Shown piece after piece: positions 11,601-20,600 of a stretch of 64,000 nucleotides of DNA. The DNA is taken from assembly GCA_903813345.2 (NCBI GenBank), contig CAIIXF020000008.1:37510867-37574866 (forward strand). The letters are read 5' to 3'. Every line of letters begins with the position of its first letter. Positions within the stretch are counted from its first letter, which is position 1. This stretch comes from Owenia fusiformis. Taxonomy: Eukaryota > Annelida > Polychaeta > Sabellida > Oweniidae. A program made the position numbers and the translations under genes. Below the pieces are notes generated by a model that was not told where the DNA came from, made no database searches, and saw only the letters and a program-made list of their open reading frames with translations.

Positions 11601-14600
11601 TACCATTTGTGTTCTGGGAGACTCCTCTATGATATTGATAGACATATTGATATTCCCAATGAATATTATTCATATCAGAACAATAAAGGGGAAGGGGCTT
11701 CATTTACCAGTCAAATCAGACAGTCCTGGCCTCTTTCTGGAGAATATTCAATCAGTAATACACTCAACAATAGCCATCAAAATATGCTTGATCCCATGAA
11801 TTTGGGTAAAACTTTTTGAATATGCTACTAGATTTGATCTTCCAAGGCAAACAAATAGGAAGTTTGATCAAGCTGAATTTTTAATGAAGATGGCTTGGAC
11901 AAAACAAATGAACAGTAAACTAATTGAGTATTTACAAATCTAAGCCCCAGGCTTCAACTTGTAAGTCAGGAGAAGAGGGGTCATATCAAACATTGACTAG
12001 TTTAATGCATTAACTTTGTGGTTTTCACCTATAAACTTTACATCAGATAAATAAGTGACTGAACTGTGCTCAGTAAAAGTTTGGTGCATTTTAGAAGAAA
12101 AATAAAGGTTTTCCATTCAATTAACAAATGTTCCAATTGTTTTTGGACCACCCCATGAAATGTTTGGTGGCCCCACCGTATCGATTGTCTCAATAGCATC
12201 ATCAATATAAAAGGTACAGTGTCTGATAAAAGCACAATTAGAGTAGCCCCTTGATGCTTTGGCTGTATTTATAAGGAATTGGTCTATCTAATACAAACTT
12301 TGAGGCCTCAACTAATTCATAATGTGATTAGTTTGATGATTGTTTACAGATATTAAATTACAGATATCTAAATGAAATTGAAATTTCTTTTTTTGTTTTT
12401 GAACCACAACACATTTTTGGTTATCTTTCCACATAACACTTGGTTATTACTTTCAAGGGTTTCATAATATAGATTAAGCTTAAACAGTTGTTTGTTGATT
12501 TGGACTTATTGTGTTTTATCCGACAGTTGGTTGTTCTGTTGATTTTCTCAATATATCGGTGATACTGTGCCTTCAATATGTTCTCAAGATATATCTTAGG
12601 TATGAAAGATATTATATGAGCAATTATAGTTCGACTTCAATCACTGTTCCACAACAACTTAATTTGACGTAACGTCAATGTAACAAAATGAACTTCCTGG
12701 TTACGAGTCTCTCATTCGCTTTTGTTACATTGACGAAAGTCCGTTTTATTACCAATCAGTGTACCAATGTATGTTACTTTGACGACTTACGTCAATGTTA
12801 CAAAAGCGATGGTCTAAATGCACGAATTGCAGCTTTATTTAAAAATCCAATTCCAAACTGAGAGCATTTTTCAAAACTAGACTTTATGGTCGAACTTTGT
12901 GCCAAATGATAATCTGCAACATGACTTATACGTAAGTTTAAATCGAGAAAACAAAAAACTCGTATCCAGGAAGCTCATCCATTTTGTTACAGTGACGCTC
13001 GCTCCGTCAAATAACTAGTTATAGAACAGTGTCAATGATTGTCTGGGAGACAGACCTAGGCGACATTGTCCCTTTAGTATGTAAAAGGTTTGCCACGTGG
13101 TTTTTTGCGCAAGCAAGATTCGGTTGAATTTCAATCCAGCATAACATAAACTGAATTTTCTAGTGGAAGACAAGATGCGGTGGCGCTTCTCCATTCTCCA
13201 CTAGGAAGACACATTATAGGGTCCCCTTTAATTAAATAGTGAGTGATCTCACCTCTGATTGCACAATGTGCAGTCGCACTACTCCATTCTCCATTAGGAA
13301 GACACGTTATAGGGTCCCCTTTTATTAAATAAAAGGTGAGTGATCTCACCTCTGATCGCACAACAAGATGCAGCCGCACTTCTCCATTAGGAAGACACGT
13401 TATAGGGTCCCCTTTAATTAAATCAAGAGTGAGTGATCTCACCTCTGAATGCACAACAAGAAGCAGTCGCACTACTCCATTCCCCACTAACCACTACCAC
13501 CCTATGCTTAGTGAGCGGACCTAATTTCAAGGGTGATGGTAAAGACGAGGCAGGGCGCCCAAACCTAACTATGGCGGACCAGCAGTAAGTTTATTTCTCT
13601 AAGTTCTACTCTTTATTGGCCTTGTGCTGGCCTGTAACTAGGTGCACTGATGCTTCAGATGCCCATAATTAGATTTGTAATGTAAGAAAGATTCATACTT
13701 ATATGTGAAACGGATACGAAGTGATGTGAAAAGAAAAATTAATTTTCTGCATATTTTTTTTTCGATTATTTTCAAAATAATGATACTTCTCCTGCATAGA
13801 ATTCCTTGATATTGCATGTAATTATTGTTGATGAACGTATTTATATCGTAAACCCATCCATTTCCCAATTTGAGCCGTAATTGCAGTCAAATCAGGAGAT
13901 TTTGATTCCTCGAGAGGAAGAGCAATGGTTATGGTAATAAAAGCATGTTTGGACGAGCCGTGGAATAGGGATTACATTTATCCTGTTTATTTTCAGATAT
14001 GTGGGATTCCAGTGTTACTACTGTCACGGAAAATCAAAAGACTTTGATGAAATAATACACCACCTGATCAATAAACAATTTACACAATGTGTTAACAGTG
14101 ATTATGTTGTCTCAGAAAAATTAATCTGACAAAAGTTTATCCCACAGTGCAGAAACTTGTGACTACATCTGCCATGTTAACAACCTCTGACTACATCTGC
14201 CATGTTAACAACCTCTCACTACATCTGTCATGGTAACAACCTCTGACTACATCTGTTATGTTAACAACCTCTAACTACATCTGCCATGTTAAAAACCTCT
14301 TACTCCATCTGCCATGTTAACAACCTCTCACTACATCTGTCATGGTAACAGCCTCTCACTACATCTGTCATGGTAACAACCTCTGACTACATCTGTTATG
14401 TTAACAACCTCTAACTACATCTGCCATGTTAAAAACCTCTTACTACATCTGTCATGGTAACAACCTCTCACTACATCTGTCATGGTAACAACCTCTGACT
14501 ACATCTGTTATGTTAACAACCTCTAACTACATCTGCCATGGTAACAACCTCTGACTACATCTGCAGTGTTAACAACCTCTGATTACATCTGCCATGTTAA

Positions 14601-17600
14601 CAACCTCTCACTTCATCTGTCATATTAACAACCTCTGACTGCATCTGTCATGTTAACAATCTCTGACTACATCTGTCATGTTAACAATCTCTGACTCTAT
14701 CTGCCATGTTAACAGCCTCTAACTACACTTGTCATGTAAATAAAGTCTGACTTCATTTATTATGTTGACAATTTCTGAATACACCTGCCATGTTAACAAC
14801 CTTTGACATCAACAATCTCTGACTACATCTGTCATGCGTCTGATTTTTTATGACTTTGTCAACATTTGTTAACAAGAACACAAATGTGTACAAAATGTCC
14901 CCACCAAGTGGTGATCCCGTGAAATGGTTATCTTGAAAATGATGTAACCAAGCTAAATAGTTTGAAACTTTTATGTGTTTAAACTTCCCGCTGTAAATTA
15001 CTTTTTACGCAATCTCATTGGTTAAGAGAGTAGGTCGGCCATCTTGGATAAAAGGCATGTTTCCAAATTTGATTTTTGAATTTCTTGTAGAAATTCACTC
15101 GTTTCTACATCAATAACCTAAGTTTAGGTAGAAAACCCTTAATGAAGTCAGGTATGGTTGGATTTATTATATTTCAAACTTGACTTTATGAAGAAAACAG
15201 ATTAGATTGCATGTTATTTAGCATTGATGAGATTTTTTAGGATTTAATATTTTTTGTAATTTCTGTATGGAAAGATATTCAATTTGTGTTGATTTTGTGA
15301 TTTGTTACATGATTTAAGAGTGTTTGTAAGTCATATTTTGAACTCCTTCATTTCATTCTAGTGTTGATCAAGACCAGATGTTATATAGGTGTTCTATCAA
15401 CCCCATGGTCTACAGGAGATACTAGTGCAGTGTAGTTCCTGGGTAGGTTTTCTAAGCTAGGATCTGTTTGACATGTTTGGTGCTATATAATGTAAGATTG
15501 CCATATATGTACAATTTAAAGACTTACTCAGATGTCCATATATGTACAAAGATTTAGCTAGACATATAAAATATGTCTCAATCAGTTCATAACAGTATAC
15601 AGTAAATACGTTTATTTCATTACGATCTTGTCATTTTTGTAAGTCATAGATCTGAATTGTAACTCTTTTATTTTTGTATGTTCCAGGGTTTTTATTATGA
15701 TATTAAGACAATAAAGAAACAAACTTAACCAAGAACTCTGTAGTCCTTAGTTTACAATGAGTAGACAAGACTTTACCAACACAATTTGAGGACGGAAAAT
15801 CCAAAGTGGCCACCTTAAAATTTACCCAGAATGCCAAAAATTTAGTCAGTTCTAGATTTTCATACTAAGAACCACCCATGAAAATTTGAAATTGATCCGT
15901 CACACAGTTAACCAGAAAACATGTAAACAAGACTTTACAGACAAGATTTCAGGATGGAAAATCCAAAATGGCTGCCTTGACATTTACCAAGAATGTCAAA
16001 AAACTAATCTGTTTGTAGATTTTCATACTAAGAATCATCCCTGAAAATATGAAATTGATCTACCAAACGGTTCACCTGAAAACGGGTAGACAAGACTTTA
16101 CAGACAAGATTTAAGGACAGAAAATCCAAAATGGCTGCCTCAACATTTACGCAAAATGCAAAAAAAGTAATCAGATGTAGATTTCCATACAAAGAATCAT
16201 CCCTGAAAATTTGAAATTGATCTATCAAACCGTTCTCCTAAAAACGCGTAGACAAGACTTTACAGGCAAGATTTTAAGACGGAAAATCCAAAATGGCTGC
16301 CTTGACATTTACCCAGAATGCAAAAAAACTAATCAGTTCTAGATTTTCATACTAAGAATCATTCCTGAAAATTTGAAATTGATCTATGAAACAGTTCACC
16401 TGAAAACGAGTAGACAAGACTTTACAGACAAGATTTTAGGACGGAAAATCCAAAATGGCTGCCTTGACATTTACCCAGAATGCCAAAAAACTAATGAGAT
16501 CTAGATTTTTATACTAAAAATCATCCCTGAAAATTTGAAATTGATCCACCAAACGGTTCACCTGAAAACGCGCAGACAAGACTTCACAGACAAGATTTTA
16601 GGACCGAAAAATCCAAAATGGCCGACAATAAAAAAGTCCTTATGAGTTTTTGCTGATTTCTTTTTACAAAATTATCACATATAACTACTGTTAACAATAA
16701 AGTAGGCTTTTACAGCAAAGTACATCTGAAATTATTTATAAAGCTACTAAATAGTTAAAGTATGAAAACTCAAAAACACCATTCAATATGATACAAAGTA
16801 TTATCGCGCGCTAACTTTTCTTAAGACATTCAAAATGGCTGACATGACTGAGCTAGCAGGTCCAAAACCTAATCAGATCTAGAATGAAGTGAGCTGAACA
16901 AGATGTTAAAGTTTTAAAAGCAACTGTGAAGCAGTTTTTCTTAAAGTTTGCAGACAAGGATTTTAGCATTCGACTTCAAAATGGCCGACAGGAAGTAGGT
17001 TTCGAGTTAATTTTTTTTCATCCACATCTGTATGCACTCATAAGTTATCCCTGAAAATTTGAAGGTGATATCTGTAGCGGTTTTGGAGAAAACTGCCGGA
17101 CGTACGGACAGACAGACGGACAGACGGACAGACAGACGGACGGACGCGTCTAGGCCGACAATATGGCCCCACACTATGTGGTGGGGACATAAAAAGTGTG
17201 GGCCAGTTACCATTTATACAATTTTAAAATTCTTTTAAGTTATTCTATTTATTCGTTCAACAACCAACACTTTTTGATAAATCATAAAATCAAGTGACTA
17301 CATGTTTTGCAAGTTTTTACCATTGATTGAAGCCTATGACAACCTTGCCCTAATTCATTAATTTATTAATTGACAGTGTACATTTTAGCTGAATTTAGCA
17401 GTACACGTAGCAGCTTAGTGCTTGCCCATAGCCACTCCTCTTCGCAAATTACATCGCCATTGCTCGTCATCGAAATTCTGATCGCCGAATAGTAAACATT
17501 CATTTTGTATTGGATGTACATAACTAGAGACCGCCTTATTTCGCATATATGAAAAAATAAAACATATCTAGGTACATATATCTTTATATGTGACATCGAT

Positions 17601-20600
17601 CAGGAATTATTGACATATTGACAATATTAGGTTGTAATTTCTTGCGGTAAATTCAAATTGTATGTTTAAACGACTGTTTCATCTTAACTATTCATTTTAT
17701 TGGATGTAAAACAAACGGTATGCATAGTTTAACATCTTTCACTTCTAAAACAGCATAAAATATCACAATATCATCACCTAATGCTGCAATAATACGACTT
17801 AAAAGATTATGGTACTAATATTCTTTGGTTTTTGGGCGCCATGCCTCGTCTTTACCATCACCCTTGAAATTAGGTCCGCTCACTAAGCATAGGGTGACTA
17901 CGAAGACAGGTTATAGGGTCCCCTTTAATTAAATAAAGAGTGAGTGATCTCACCTCTGAATGCACAACAAGAAGCAGTCGCACTAGTCCATTCCCCACTA
18001 GCCACTAGAAAGACACGTTATAGGATCCCCTTTTATTAAATAAAGAGTGAGTGATCTCACCTCTGATCGCACAACAAGAAGCAGCCGCACTTCTCTAGTA
18101 TTCCCCACTAGGAAGACACGTTATAGGGTCCCCTTTAATTAAATCAAGAGTGAGTGATCTCACCTCTGAATGCACAACAAGAAGCAGTCGCACTACTCCA
18201 TTCCCCACTAGCCACTAGAAAGACACGTTATAGGATCCCCTTTTATTAAATAAAGAGTGAGTGATCTCACCTCTGAATGCACAACAAGAAGCAGTCGCAC
18301 TACTCCATTCCCCACTAGCCACTAGGAAGACAGGTTATGGGGTCCTCTTTAATTAAATAAAGAGTGAGTGATCTCACCTCTGATTGCACAACAATATGCA
18401 GTCGCACTACTCAATTCCCTACTAGGAAGACACGTTATAGGGTCCCCTTTTATTAAATAAAGGGTGAGTGATCTCACCTGTTATTGCACAATGTGCAGTC
18501 GCACTACTCAATTCCCCACTAGGGAGAGACGTTATAGGGTCCCCTTTAATTAAATCAAGAGTGAGTGATCTCACCTCTGAATGCACAACAAGAAGCAGTC
18601 GCACTACTCCATTCCCCACTAGCCACTAGGAAGACAGGTTATAGGGTCCCCTTTAATTAAATCAAGAGTGAGTGATCTCACCTCTGAATGCACAACAAGA
18701 AGCAGTCGCACTACTCCATTCCCCACTAGCCACTAGGAAGACAGGTTATAGGGTCCTCTTTAATTAAATAAAGAGTGAGTGATCTCACCTCTGATTGCAC
18801 AACAAGAAGCAGTCGCACTACTCCATTCCCCACTAGCCACTAGGAAGACAGGTTATAGGGTCCTCTTTAATTAAATAAAGAGTGAGTGATCTCACCTCTG
18901 ATTGCACAACAATATGCAGTCGCACTACTCAATTCCCTACTAGGAAGACACGTTATAGGGTCCCCTTTTATTAAATAAAGGGTGAGTGATCTCACCTGTT
19001 ATTGCACAATGTGCAGTCGCACTACTCAATTCCCCACTAGGGAGAGACGTTATAGGGTCCCCTTTAATTAAATCAAGAGTGAGTGATCTCACCTCTGAAT
19101 GCACAACAAGAAGCAGTCGCACTACTCCATTCCCCACTAGCCACTAGGAAGACAGGTTATAGGGTCCTCTTTAATTAAATAAAGAGTGAGTGATCTCACC
19201 TCTGATTGCACAACAAGAAGCAGTCGCACTACTCCATTCCCCACTAGCCACTAGGAAGACAGGTTATAGGGTCCCCTTTAATTAAATAAAGAGTGAGTGA
19301 TCTCACCTCTGATTGCACAACAATATGCAGTCGCATTACTCAATTCCCCACTAGGGAGACACGTTATAGGGTCCTCTTTAATTAAATAAAGAGTGAGTGA
19401 TCTCACCTCTGATTGCACAACAATATGCAGTCGCACTACTCAATTCCCCACTAGGAAGACACGTTATAGGGTCCCCTTTTATTAAATAAAGGGTGAGTGA
19501 TCTCACCTGTATTGCACAATGTACAGTCGCACTACTCAATTCCCAACTAGGGAGAGACGTTACAGGGTCCCCTTTAATTAAATAAAGAGTGAGTGATCTC
19601 ACCTCTGATTGCACAACAATATGCAGTCGCACTACTCAATTCCCCACTTGGGAGACGCGTTATAGGGTTCCCTTTTATTAAATAAAGAGTGAGTGATCTC
19701 ACCTCTGATTGCACAACAAGATACAGCCGCACTACTCAATTCCTCACTAGGGAGACACGTTAAAGGGTTCACTTTAATCAAATAAAGAGTGAGTGATCTC
19801 ACCTCTGATCGCACAACAAGATGCAGTCGCACTACTCAATTCCTCACTAGGGAGACACATTATAGGGTTCACTTTAATCAAATAAAGAGTAAGTGATCTC
19901 ACCTCTGATTGCACAATGTGCAGTCGCACTACTCAATTCCCCACTAGGGAGACACGTTATAGGGTTCACTTTAATTAAATAAAGAGTGAGTGATCTCACC
20001 TCTGATTGCACAACAAGATGCAGCCGAACTACTCCATTCCCCACTAGGAAGACACGTTATGGGGTCCCCATCTAGTAAAAGCTTGCCTGCAGAACAGCTG
20101 AAGTATGCCGTTGATCCAAGTGTTGTCATATTGTAAGAAATATTTAGGCCGTTACTTCCTGGAGGAATGCCACAGTCTACAACTATTTAAATGTAGATTC
20201 GGTCATATATATATACATTTATGTAAAGAACAAAATACAAATTAACATCCTTTCAAATGCCAATATAGGTTAACAAATCAACAACTTACATTTATTTTGT
20301 TCACAGTATAAACAATTCCTGATGAAAAAAACAGAAAAATACCCGTTATTATTCTGTGGTTCTTTTAGTTATTCAAGAGATCCATATATCAAGAGCTTCC
20401 AGTTAATTGCAAAGTGTATTGGCTATTTCAAGGTGGTCACGAAATGGCTTTATATTACTCGGTTTTGATTATTACCTTATTAGAGCTACTTTTTACGATG
20501 GTGAACCACGCCCAAAATTTCATGTTATTATGTTATCGGGGATATAAAGTCGGTGTGACATATTGCTAACTATTTTATTCAATATCATTTAAAGCAATGT

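Larger units (their letters stand above)
13498..17896 (+). mobile_element. 4.4-kb TIR transposon inserted in the satellite
   Basis: 66-bp terminal inverted repeats with one mismatch begin CACCCTATGCTTAGTGAGCG. ACTAC flanks both sides (13493-13497 and 17897-17901), a 5-bp target duplication. The interior holds a small spliced gene at the left TIR, a 28-bp minisatellite, a 162-bp tandem repeat and a GACA/GACG microsatellite. No transposase was found. The near-identity of the TIRs and the clean interruption of the array indicate a relatively recent insertion. The superfamily is unassigned. Confidence 0.9.

Noticed and set aside
18422-19832. Many 65-84-codon minus-strand ORFs with CLPSGELSSA text
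   Set aside because: They are readings of the exon-derived satellite. Unit lengths (97-107) do not preserve frame and each unit contains a splice donor, so they are not independent genes.
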